Shown here: positions 55,120 to 64,000 of the stretch, one piece after another
Layout of the letters: each line of letters opens with the position of its first letter
How positions within the stretch are numbered: position 1 is the first letter of the stretch
Assembly (NCBI GenBank): GCA_036023115.1
Contig: JAYKKT010000086.1
Span: forward strand, 9,501,501-9,565,500
Source: Brasenia schreberi
Lineage: Eukaryota > Streptophyta > Magnoliopsida > Nymphaeales > Cabombaceae
Direction: 5' to 3'
Length of the DNA stretch: 64,000 nucleotides
Notes under the pieces: model-generated
The model's database searches: none
Told to the model about the DNA's origin: nothing
What the model saw: the letters and a program-made list of their open reading frames with translations, nothing else
Program-made: the position numbers and the translations under genes

Positions 55120-56480
55120 CATTATCCAAATGTATTTGGATAATGGCAAAGAAGAAACACCCCGTTCTCTCAAATTTTCTCGAGAATACACCATTTATTT
55201 TGCAAAAACCCTGTTTTCTTTTTCCACAAGTGGGGATTTTCAGCAAAAGGGGGCTTTTCCTAGCTATTTCCCTATATGTATGATCATGCACGAACGACTC
55301 TTTGAATGCATGCATGAGAAAAATTTTATTTTTGGTTTTTGAGCCCGAAGAGAGCCTTTTGAGGCTGGTTGCTCCGAGCAGGTTTTTACCCATGTCTTTT
55401 TGACATTCGTGGGTTTTTCGAAAATTTCTTTTTGAAAAGGAACTCCTTTTAACTTGTATCGAAAAGGACTTCCATTTTTCATACTTCCCTTCATTCGGGT
55501 TTCAATACCTGCTACTCAGTAGAGGTTTTTGGGTAGGAAAACTTGGAAAACATTTCAAAGTTCCATTTCCTACAAAACAGAGTCGAGTTCTCAAACAAAA
55601 TGAAATCCAAATAAGCCGATTTTATTCGTACTTTAGGATTTTCGCAAATTTGAATCTTTTTCCTCGGGGATAAGCCGTAGGGATATGGGAAAGAGATACC
55701 ACGGTCCCTTCTGAAGCGTCCCGTGGTTTTAGGCAAAGAATCGGAAAATCGCTCTTTGGAGCTTTGGCTTTTTGTTTCTTTTTCATAGAGGGTCTCCCTT
55801 TGGGAGTATTTTTTCATTAATCCCTCTTTTCTTTAAAGGAGAGCAGCTCTTTGGAGGAGTTTTTGTATTCCCTGTTTATGAAGGGAAGACCTCTTTGGGA
55901 GGAGTGTTTTTATATCTCCTTTTTCTTTTGAAACGAGAAGACCTCTTTCGGAGGAGTTTTTGTATTCCCTGTTTATGAAGGGAAGACCACTTTCGGAGGA
56001 GTTTTTGTATTCTCGATTTTTTTTTCTTTCTTTTGAAAATAGCCAATTTTCCTTTTTGGAGAGAAAGTAGGATGGGGGAGGGCTTATCCCTTTGGTTACT
56101 CGATTCAAACGAGATCGTCCTATTTCTTAATAGCATCTGCTATTCGAAAATATTTTGATATTTTGAACAAGGCTTAATCTTGTAAGCCAGGGTTCTTTGA
56201 AATATAGCCAATTCATTTTTGGAAGACTCTACTTTTCGAAAAGTATAGATTCCTCCATTCGGGGTTATACAATCTACTTCGATCCTTCTTTCAAGAAGTT
56301 TCAAAGGAGTTCGATTTTTCAAAATCTTTTTGAAAAAGAATTCAGCATAAACCCTTTTGAATATTCGGGCATTTTCGGGGTTTTGCTAATTTCTATCCAC
56401 AATATCAACAAATTTCTAATTTTTGTTGCCCTTTCGAAGACATGGGGACATTCCTACTCGAGTTTCCCATAATTTTGGGC
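55120..56480 (-). other. TE9 3' UTR
   Basis: Holds the conserved palindrome (55698-55727, perfect 7-bp arms), the CTCCCTTTGGGAG hairpin near 55795-55807, and minisatellite units (GAGGAGTTTTTGTATTCCC type on the plus strand) at about 55850-56015. Much of it aligns with the TE1 3' UTR. No gene seen. Confidence 0.75.
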
Positions 56481-57600
56481 TTTCTTCGGGGTGATATGAT
56501 GCATGCTATGCACTCCATGTGATTTTAAAATGGAAATACATGTTTTTATGCAACGATGAACACATGAAATGTATCTCACAAATCACGAAGGAGATGCATT
56601 CGCTTATCCATGGAAAGTGTCTAGGGGCTGTGTTTAAAAATGCCCCTAGCTTGATGGGAATTTTGCATGGCCATATGGTGAAGGGCCATGGTTTTTCAAA
56701 GGGATTTTGGATGGACAATGGTATGTTCATGTCCATGCACTTCCATGGTTTTTCTAACATGATCATGATACTTTTTGCTCAAGGATGGGAAACATAACCA
56801 GCCCTAAGTGATCGTCATGGCCATCAGGTTTTAGTTTTGACATGGTCTCCATATTTCATCGTGAGATTCATGTTCTTTATCCTAACACAATCAAGGTTTT
56901 CATATAAACCAGAAGTTGAAGAAAATCTTTCTTTTCAAAGCCATGAAAGGTTTTTGTGAAATGCTAACCCTTTTTCGAGATTCTTATTTCCTTTTTAAAA
57001 TTTGCCTCGAAGGTGTTGGTTTTGATTTGTATGGAGACATGCCTATGAAGGCTCGATACTTAGGGGGTCGACTCTTATTGCCCCTTTGATTTTGCAAAAC
57101 CCTGAATTCGATTTCTAGAATGATGTCTAGACTCGATGCATATGAATGATTTCAAAGTGTAATGCATGATGCTTATGCACACACTATGGGTTAACTTATT
57201 TCTAAAAATCCCCAATTTTCCATAAGTTAAGGATTTTTGCGAAGTTCAGGAAGCTTGGAGGTGTTTATTCCTCCTTGCTTTGGTGATTCTCGAGCTTTTC
57301 ATTTTTGAAAAAGCTCTAGGCAAAAGGGTAGATAGGACCAGCTTTTTGCACACTTGGTTTCAGGGAGTATATACAATTTTCGAAAGCATTTTTACAATTT
57401 TTCGAAAATGGGCTTTGTACATGGCCAAAGGCTTTTGGAAATAAATTTCTTTTTGTAATTTTCGTTTTTCCAAATGTTTTTGAGATTTTGAGATTTTCAA
57501 CTTTTTTTGTCTTTTTCAAAAGTAGGGATCTTCCATTGAACCTTCAAAGAAAACATTCATGAATCAGACTCTAATCAGATAGGTCTAAGACATGGGTTTC
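56481..57600 (-). pseudogene. TE9 decayed pol region
   Basis: No long frame. An integrase zinc-finger-like piece near 56800-56900 and an RT piece near 57030-57110 (equivalent of SQRGIEVDPSKCRAII) are recognisable. The region is shorter than in TE6. The pol-start equivalent (MEDP) is near 57535. Confidence 0.72.
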
Positions 57601-57613
57601 GGTTTTAGAGGTT

Positions 57614-59014
57614 CTACAAGGCACCCTTGACCCAGATGGTCTTAGGTGGCGGCTCTGGTGGTATGGGTGGGCTGTAGCCCAGTCCATATCGTTCCCTATT
57701 GGTTCTAGGTAGGACAGGCTCAAGCCTACCTTGGTTTCGGGTTCCCAGGCCCGCGTAGGGTTTATATCCCATATTCAGAATCATGTTCCAAGACTTTTTG
57801 CTTTTTGAAAAGTTTTGGTATAAATCATGGTCTTGGAACATGGAATCGTCCATGTTGGGGATATATACCCTTTTGGATATCGGGAGTTTGGATTCCGGGG
57901 TGATGGAAGACTTGGGCTTCCATACAAACCTGGTTTGGGAGACTTTGCCCTCAAGGAAAGCCAAGCTTGGTTCCTTGAGGAGTTTTGGACATAGCAGGGT
58001 TATGGAAAACTTATGGTTCCATACCCTATTTTGGGAAAAATTTACTTCAAGGGGAGCCATGCAAGGTCCCTTGAAGTTTTTGACTTGGTCCCTAGGTTCA
58101 ACTCGTGGTGCCCCTAGGGATTGATTTTTTTGTTTCAAAGCCATAGCCTTGGCTCCAGGGCACAAGACTAGGCTCGAAGAAGTGGGTTTTTCTATGGTAG
58201 GGTTATGAGCTCCTAAGATGTCGATGCATGCATTAGGGGTCTCCATGTCTACCATTTTCAAAACTTCTTTTTGTTTTTGAAATTCCTTTGAATGGTGCGC
58301 GATAGTTGGCGCACCTTGAAAATCCTCAAGTTTTGGCACAGTTTGTGGGTTTGTGTGTGCAAAGGGGTTATCCAATGCATCTGATGACCCTACATGAAGA
58401 AGAGAGTCTTGAGAAGGATGGGTTTCAGGCATACCTCTTTGTGGCTTGTCTACCTTTTCAGGGTGAGAGCAAGCCGATTTCCCGGGTAACTCTGTTTTGA
58501 GCCCCCGGGGTTTAACGAGGCGTTTCCTTTCGAAACCTTCCTGTTTTTCACTCTCGTTCCTTTGTAGGGTGTGGACTTCATGTCCCACTGTATGTGTGTG
58601 CCTAGACTTAGGACTTGAAGTTTTCGAAATTTCAAAATTTTGTTTTTCAATTTTTTGGTCTTTTTCCAAATTTTCAAGATTTTTTTGGTTTTTTGAAATA
58701 GAAAAATCTTTTTTTGGTTTTTCTATGGATTTTGAAAAGCTTGAAGTTGTAGGAGTGGACGACTTATCCCTTTGCCGGGATTTGTCTCTAATCTCCAATC
58801 CTTCGTTGAGTTTGAGATCGATTTTCAATTCACGATCTGTATGTGCCCTCGAAGAGCTGCTATGTGTTCGATGGGCTTTAAGCTCCTTGCTTAAAGCATC
58901 CATCTTTTGAAATATTTTTTCAATCTCATCGAGCTCTCTTTGGGCTTTATCTGATTTGAAAACCTCTTTTAGTTTACTCAACGAAGATTTTTGTAGCTTT
59001 CTATCCATTTTCAT
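57614..59014 (-). CDS. TE9 ORF1: Gag-derived accessory protein without capsid or protease
   Basis: 466 codons, ATG complementary to 59012-59014. The N-terminal helix (ELDEIEKIFQKMDALSKELK) matches autonomous Gag. A basic middle with HTHTVGHEVHT, KVDKPQRGMPETHP, GSSDA, EDFQGAP, SSLVLC and SLGAPRV is shared with TE6 ORF1 but not with autonomous Gag. The G-patch-like C-terminus starts at residue 388 (MDDSMFQDH, NMILNMGYKPYAGLGTRNQG, RYGLGY, IPPEPPPKT). No capsid, zinc knuckle or protease. Roughly half the residues appear to differ from TE6 ORF1, yet both frames are intact, which suggests selection on the protein. Function unknown. Confidence 0.88.
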   Translation of the reverse strand: MKMDRKLQKSSLSKLKEVFKSDKAQRELDEIEKIFQKMDALSKELKAHRTHSSSSRAHTDRELKIDLKLNEGLEIRDKSRQRDKSSTPTTSSFSKSIEKPKKDFSISKNQKNLENLEKDQKIEKQNFEISKTSSPKSRHTHTVGHEVHTLQRNESEKQEGFERKRLVKPRGLKTELPGKSACSHPEKVDKPQRGMPETHPSQDSLLHVGSSDALDNPFAHTNPQTVPKLEDFQGAPTIAHHSKEFQKQKEVLKMVDMETPNACIDILGAHNPTIEKPTSSSLVLCPGAKAMALKQKNQSLGAPRVEPRDQVKNFKGPCMAPLEVNFSQNRVWNHKFSITLLCPKLLKEPSLAFLEGKVSQTRFVWKPKSSITPESKLPISKRVYIPNMDDSMFQDHDLYQNFSKSKKSWNMILNMGYKPYAGLGTRNQGRLEPVLPRTNRERYGLGYSPPIPPEPPPKTIWVKGAL

Positions 59015-59108
59015 GCAATTTTCCTAAGTATGCACGATTTGTGAAGAAAACACTTTTTTCCAAAAATTTGAGTATAACTTGTTTGTTTGAAGTCTGCTTA
59101 AGTCCCGG

Positions 59109-59126
59109 GTCCCACCGGGCGTGCCA
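59109..59126 (-). other. TE9 primer binding site
   Basis: TGGCACGCCCGGTGGGAC on the minus strand, three bases from the LTR edge. Confidence 0.93.
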
Positions 59127-59129
59127 ATT

Positions 59130-62000
59130 TGTAGACACCGAAAATTTTCACTTGCGGGTTCTTAGGCCTGAAGTGAACCTTTTCGCAATCTACTTCGCTT
59201 TATGGGCGTGCCAGCTAGTTTACTTTAACTAGCAAAGTATGTTTTGAAAACAATCTGACTTTTGAAAGGCGATTGTAGGCAAGCGGGATTTTTACGTCGC
59301 AGACCTTCTTGCACCGATGCGCAAGGGTCAGTCTGTACGCTTAGAGACTTCGCTTTGAAACAAGTTTAACTCAAAATATATTTTGAATGAAGAAGTGTTT
59401 TAAAACCTTTTGAAAACCATGCATTTGGGCGATTTTGACTTTGTAAGGGTTGGACGACCCTAAGTCTTGCACGATTTGATTCGGGTTTGTACGATTCTCA
59501 GATTTTAGATCACGTGGATTTGCACGTGCCTAAGTCTTTCTTTTTATCCCTTTATGGGCCACCTAGGTGTGTGTTATGAACACTCCACTACATGGGGCGA
59601 ATTTGAGCGGGAGTACGGGGCTTGCTTCGATGCAATATGCGTCCTACCTCGTGGTATGGCGTAGATGCAATGCAAACTCACGCTACTCCAAAGGGAAAAC
59701 CCGAAATTAAAAGACAATGCCGAAGGGAAATTGCCGAAGGGAAATGACTTGTAAAGTAAATAGCCGAAGGGAAATGACTTGTAAAGTAAATAGCGGAAGG
59801 GGAAATATGGCTATATCTTAAGAGCGGAAAGGCTCAATTGTGTAAGTGTGTGTCGTGTATATATTGAAAGACAACGCACACGACTTGAACCTTAAAACCC
59901 GAATCTTAAAGACGTAGCCGAAAGAAATACTTTATATAGAGTATATGTAGGGGCCCTTACTTGGGTCTTGTAAATAAGAGCGAAGGCTCAATGTGTGTGC
60001 GTGCTTGAATTGAAAGACTTACACACACGACATGAAATGAAACCCAAATATAAATTGCAGTATGCCTTGACTAAGGTCTTGGGAGTAAGAGCGAAAGCTC
60101 AATGTGTGTGAGTGTAGAATTGAAGTACTACGCACACGACATAAATGAAACCCAAATATAACTGCAATAAGGCCTTTACTAAGGTCTTGGGAGTAAGAGC
60201 GAAGGCTCAATGTGTGTGCGTGTAGAAAATGGAACGACAACACACACGACTTAATTAAAAACCCCCTTGACTTAAAATATATAAATATAACTATATATTA
60301 AGGGCTTGTTAGGCCCGTGTGTGTGCAAGAAGTGTACGACTAAGAGCGGAAAGGCTCAAGTGCGTGTGTGTGTGGGTGTGTCAAACCACGTTATTACAAT
60401 CGGGGGGAGACGAAGCTCCTTTACTACAACCCCGTATCAAAATTTAATTGAATATAAAGCCAGTTAATGTAATAGACCAAGTTTAGACACTTACAAATAG
60501 CCGGTCCATGTTCAACTTGCTTGCACGTGGGCTCACGGTTCACCTTGGGCAGCCAAGAGGGGGTTATCCTAGGTGGCTTTGAGAGAGGTTCTATGAGGCA
60601 CGGTTAGGGTCTTAGGGGAACTAAGGTTCGGCCAAGACGGGGGCTGTGTAAGGTCTGTCCTAGGGTACAGGTCACGGCCAGGGTGAAGGTTAGGTCAGCA
60701 GGGGGGTGATCAAATCAGTAGGGAGGTGGTCGGGTGGCTGGCGCGGCTGTTGGGCGCCTGGCGCAGCAGACGGGCGCCTGACGCGGCTGCAGTGGCGTGG
60801 GGCGCGCTGTGGCGCAGGACGCGCTGCGGCGCGGGGCGTGCAGGCAGGCGAGGGGGCGCGCGGCAGGCAACAGGGAGCGCTGTGGCGCGTGGAGCGCTGT
60901 GGCGCGTGGCGCGGCAGGCAACAGGGGCGCGCGGCAGGACTCAGGGCGCGCGGCAGGCGCTGGTTGCTCACGGCCGGCCGGGGTGAAGTTGTTGGGGTTT
61001 GTTAGGGATGGTTTGAGGCGGTTGGGGTTAGGTTAGGTCTAGTTAGGGTTAGGTTGGTTCAGTTAGGGTTAGGTTGGTTCAGTTAGGGTTAGGTTCAGTT
61101 AGGGTTAGGTAGGTTCGAACCTAGGCTAGGTTGGGGTTAGGTTTACCTCTTGGAGCCGGTCCTTCTTGGCTTGAGCCCACGTCTCCACGGTTGCAGCCAC
61201 TTGGTCCAGCCCACCTTGGTTGCAGCCACTTGGTCTAGACCCACTTAGCCCACATGGCTTGAACCCACCTCACCCAATGAGCCCACATGGCTAGGTCTAT
61301 CACTCCCTCTCTCTCCTCCCAAATATTTGCATGAACCCTTTACATGGACCCCCTCACCTCTATTTATAGAGATTTGAGGTGGGTCTTGGATTTGGGTTTG
61401 GGTTTGGGGTTTGGATCCATACCCAAATCCAAACACTATTTGGATCTGGATATTGGATCTCGGATATTTTGAGATCTGTATCCGATCCAAACCCAATATT
61501 TTTATGGATACGGATATGGATATTTTGATCCAGATCCGATCCAATCCAAACACTATTTGGATCGACCCAAACACTATTTGGATTGGCCCAAATCCAAACA
61601 CTATTCATTACATGGATTTGGATCTGGATATATATGGTCCAGATCCAAATCAAAATTTCTTCGGACAGTCCTTCTTGGCTTCTCGAGGCGAACGATCTGT
61701 GCGGGCACTGGCTTCATCAGCGCTCCGTCTGGTGCTGGGTTTTCCCCAACTTTGTCGTCCGGACTCCGTCTCGCCGTTCTGGACTCCGTTGAGCTTTTCA
61801 TCAAATGGGCTCTGCTTTCTTTTGTTTTTTTATCAGGGAGTGGCTTCTGAAGCTCTGGGCTTGAATCCTCTTCGGGCCTAGGGTCTTCTTTTGCCTTCTG
61901 TACCTGTTTTCACATTTCAAAACAGGTCGTCGTTTTGGCTTAAATGAGCTTTTTGGTGTTTTGAGAGTTTTTGAAAAATAGAAGATTTGGGGTGTTTACA
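59130..62000 (-). repeat. TE9 5' LTR
   Basis: 2871 bp. Same elements as the 3' LTR: stem-loop 2 (59214-59233) preceded on the plus strand by GGGCGTGCCA (59204-59213), stem-loop 1 (59308-59325), tandem repeats (about 59950-60250), poly(A)-region hairpin (60406-60419), CpG-rich tract, telomere-like tract, TATA box (61361-61368) and U3 palindrome (61620-61646). Confidence 0.95.
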
Positions 62001-62005
62001 GTCAC
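62001..62005. repeat. TE9 target-site duplication, right copy
   Basis: GTCAC, matching 52215-52219. Confidence 0.93.
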
Positions 62006-63758
62006 GAATGGAGAGTATAGAGTGTTAGGGAATATGAACCTAAGGGGAGTTTAGGGGAAGGCCGAATGGGAGTTTTAGGGGAGAAGAAAATGGCTGGCCG
62101 GTAGTAGTTGGGGTAGTTAGATAGTGGCCGGTGGTTTAGGTTGTGATAGGTTCGGCTAAGGGGGAATGATGACGGCAAAGGGCTGATGTGTAGGTAAGGT
62201 GGCGGTATGGTGGGCGGCTAGGAGTGGAGAGGGAGTAGAGAAGGAGCTAGGTAGAGTGGGGGGTACTTACCGAATGGGGAGAGGCGATGGATGGAAGAGA
62301 GAAGGTGGGCGGTTGGGATGGAGAGCAAGTGGTGGTGTCCGGCTGGGAGATGGTGGTGGCGTCCGGCCGGGAGATGGTGGTGGATGCAAGAGGGAAGGTG
62401 GTGGTGCAGGTGTAGTAGGTGGAGCAGGAGGGAGATGATGGGATTCGGCTGGACTTGGGAAGAAGGGGACCCGGCTGGGATTGGTGAGGGCTCCTAGCTA
62501 GGAAAACCCGCCCCCAAAGGGGGGGGGTTTAAATAGGGATGGGTAGGTCGGTTAGGGCTGGGCTTGGGGTAGTGGTTAGGTGGTTTAGGTAGGGTGGTAT
62601 GTAGATAAGGTGGGCTGGAAAGGGTTGGGCCAGATATTTTGAAAACTAGGGGTTTGGGTAGATTGTGGGCTAGGGGTGGTTTAGGGGTTTAGGGCTAGGT
62701 TATGTGGTTGGGTTTTAGGGTGAGGTTTAGTGAGCTAGGTTAGGTGATTAGGCTAGGTTTAGGCTAGGATTAGGGAAATTAATCTAAGTTTAGGGAAGGA
62801 TTAGGGAAGTGGGTTAGATGATTAGGTTGGGATTAGGCCGGGATTAGGGAAGTGGGTTAGGTGATTAGGCTCAGATTAGGGGTGGATTAGGGGGATAGGC
62901 TTGGATTAGGTGTTTTGGGTTAGGTTTAGGTGAAGGAGCTCCCTTTGCATGGCCCATAGACCTTAACCACCTCATGTTGGTGTAGCCCTAGGTTAGGTTT
63001 TGGCTAATTACAAGCTTAAACCCACTCAATTAGGCTAACCCACATGATTAACCCCAAACTTGACACACAAGTCAAGCTTAATTACAACACTCTTGATATT
63101 TTCCATCCCCACTCTCTCTCATGCCCATGATCCCTAAGTGGGCCCCACCTCCATTTATGAGAAGGTGATGTGGGCCATGGATATGGATATTGGATTGGAT
63201 CTCTGGATCCAAATCCAAATCCAAGTCCACATATGGGTTTGGATTGGGATCTAGATATATATGGTCCAGATCCAATCCACACTGAACTCTGACTCCTTCG
63301 AGCTGGGTTCGAAACGGACGATTCGTGCGGGGCCTAACAGCATCAGTACTCCGTCTGCGTTGGGTCTTCGCCAACATGGTCGTCCGTCTCCGTTTCTGCC
63401 TTCCGGAGATGACTTCAAATGATATTTTGATAAGAACAGGGTCTTGGACATTCGAGATCCTGGGGTGGGAATCAGATACAAGAGTTGCTGTGCCGGGCTT
63501 GACATGTGCTCCGGTTTCGGGCTCTTCTTAGCTCTCCTGGTCCTGTCAAGATCGGGCCAAGCCGCTTCGGGGTTTTAAAAACGTGTTTTAAAGGGTTTTA
63601 AAAAGCTATATTGTATGTTTTTGAAATACAAAGTTTAAAACAGATGTACAGGGTTGTCTGGAAGGCTCCTGGGTTTCCAGACTCAAAATAGCCCTTTGGG
63701 GCTGCTTTTACAAAACTAGATGAATTTGAGAAATTCGTGGGATTTCGGGGTGTTTACA
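62006..63758 (-). repeat. TE8 solo LTR, U3-side portion
   Basis: Continuation of TE8 after TE9: GC/AGG-rich leader, TATA-like TATTTAAA, telomere-like TTAGG-rich tract (about 62680-62930), ATCCAA-rich region with the U3 palindrome (63247-63273) and the U3 edge TGTTTACA. Confidence 0.88.
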
Positions 63759-63763
63759 CTTGG
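63759..63763. repeat. TE8 target-site duplication, right copy
   Basis: CTTGG, matching 50654-50658; joining the flanks restores the repeat unit GGCCCTTACTTGGGTCTTTC. Confidence 0.87.
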
Positions 63764-64000
63764 GTCTTTCAAATAAGAGCGAAGGCTCAATGTGTGTGAG
63801 TGCTTGAATTGAAAGACAACACACCCAACTTAAGCAAAAACCCTATGAAAATTAAAGTATATATATATATATATATATTTATATTTATGTATTAGGGGCT
63901 GATTAGGCCCGTGTGTGTTCAAAATTGTGCACAACTAAGAGAGTGCACGTGGGTGCGGGTGTGCCAAGCCACGTTATTACAAGCGGGGGGAGACTATGCT
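63764..64000 (-). repeat. TE7 LTR, continuation after TE8
   Basis: Resumes the tandem-repeat unit at GTCTTTCAAATAAGAGCG, then the segment before the poly(A)-region hairpin (GAGACTATGCT at the window end). Includes a TA-rich run near 63858-63885. Confidence 0.85.

Larger units (their letters stand above)
52220..62000 (-). mobile_element. TE9: complete non-autonomous Tat-derived retrotransposon (9.8 kb)
   Basis: On the minus strand: 5' LTR 59130-62000, primer site 59109-59126, ORF1 57614-59014, decayed pol, 3' UTR, polypurine tract 55105-55119, 3' LTR 52220-55104. Flanked by GTCAC (52215-52219, 62001-62005). The LTRs (2885 and 2871 bp) are almost identical outside short repeat-number changes, so insertion is recent. 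It is the same structural type as TE6, but LTR and ORF1 are clearly diverged from it. Confidence 0.96.
50659..63758 (-). mobile_element. TE8: solo LTR of the autonomous-type family, carrying TE9
   Basis: LTR sequence 50659-52219 plus 62006-63758 totals about 3.3 kb, a full family LTR from TGTAGACG to TGTTTACA. It is flanked by CTTGG at 50654-50658 and 63759-63763 with no internal region, which is the signature of LTR-LTR recombination. Contains tandem repeats (about 51255-51760), U5 stem-loop 1 (50847-50864), a weak TATA-like TATTTAAA (62528-62535) and the U3 palindrome (63247-63273). Confidence 0.9.
49409..64000 (-). mobile_element. TE7: LTR of an autonomous-type element, interrupted by TE8, running off the window
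   Basis: The left edge TGTAGACG at 49409 follows GGAAC and interrupts TE5. The U5 side is on the left, so the element is on the minus strand. LTR sequence is at 49409-50658 and 63764-64000. Whether a full element or a solo LTR follows cannot be seen. Confidence 0.85.

Overview
The window is plant nuclear DNA built, as far as I can see, entirely from nested long-terminal-repeat (LTR) retrotransposons. I find no host gene, rRNA, tRNA or CRISPR array. The elements are Ty3/gypsy-type of the Tat branch: domain order Gag, protease, reverse transcriptase (RT), RNase H, a second archaeal-type RNase H, integrase; no chromodomain; LTRs of about 2.2 to 3.6 kb. This points to transposon-rich heterochromatin of a flowering plant with a fairly large genome; the species cannot be read from the sequence.

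Layout (names TE1 to TE9 are mine). TE1 (1-11810, minus) is an autonomous-type element whose 3' LTR lies left of the window; it sits in the 3' UTR of TE2. TE2 (11811-14782, minus) is internal sequence from 3' UTR to RNase H, cut by TE3. TE3 (minus) has its 3' LTR at 14783-16115 plus 30828-32735 and internal sequence at 32736-34031. TE4 (16116-30822, plus) is a complete autonomous-type element inside the TE3 LTR, flanked by GGCAC. TE5 (minus) interrupts TE3; its 3' LTR is 34032-35437 plus 44842-46820, with internal sequence 46821-49408. TE6 (35438-44836, plus) is a complete non-autonomous element inside the TE5 LTR, flanked by GCTGC. TE7 (minus) interrupts TE5; its LTR is 49409-50658 plus 63764 to the window end. 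TE8 is a solo LTR (50659-52219 plus 62006-63758, flanked by CTTGG) inside the TE7 LTR. TE9 (52220-62000, minus) is a complete non-autonomous element inside TE8, flanked by GTCAC.

TE1 to TE5 are one autonomous-type family. TE1 keeps an open Gag-protease frame of about 956 codons, while its pol and every other visible pol carry stops or frameshifts, mostly of the CGA to TGA or TGG to TAG kind. TE6 and TE9 are different: their pol regions have decayed to fragments, yet each keeps one intact 442-466 codon frame. That protein retains the N-terminal helix and the C-terminal G-patch-like module of the autonomous Gag-protease but lacks capsid and protease, and has its own conserved middle. The two LTRs of TE6, and those of TE9, are nearly identical, so both moved recently.

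Autonomous and non-autonomous elements share the same primer binding site, two U5 stem-loops with base-pair-preserving changes, a hairpin at the poly(A) region and a 3' UTR palindrome. The simplest reading is a two-component system: autonomous relatives supply enzymes, and TE6/TE9-type elements supply RNA plus an accessory protein that selection has kept intact.
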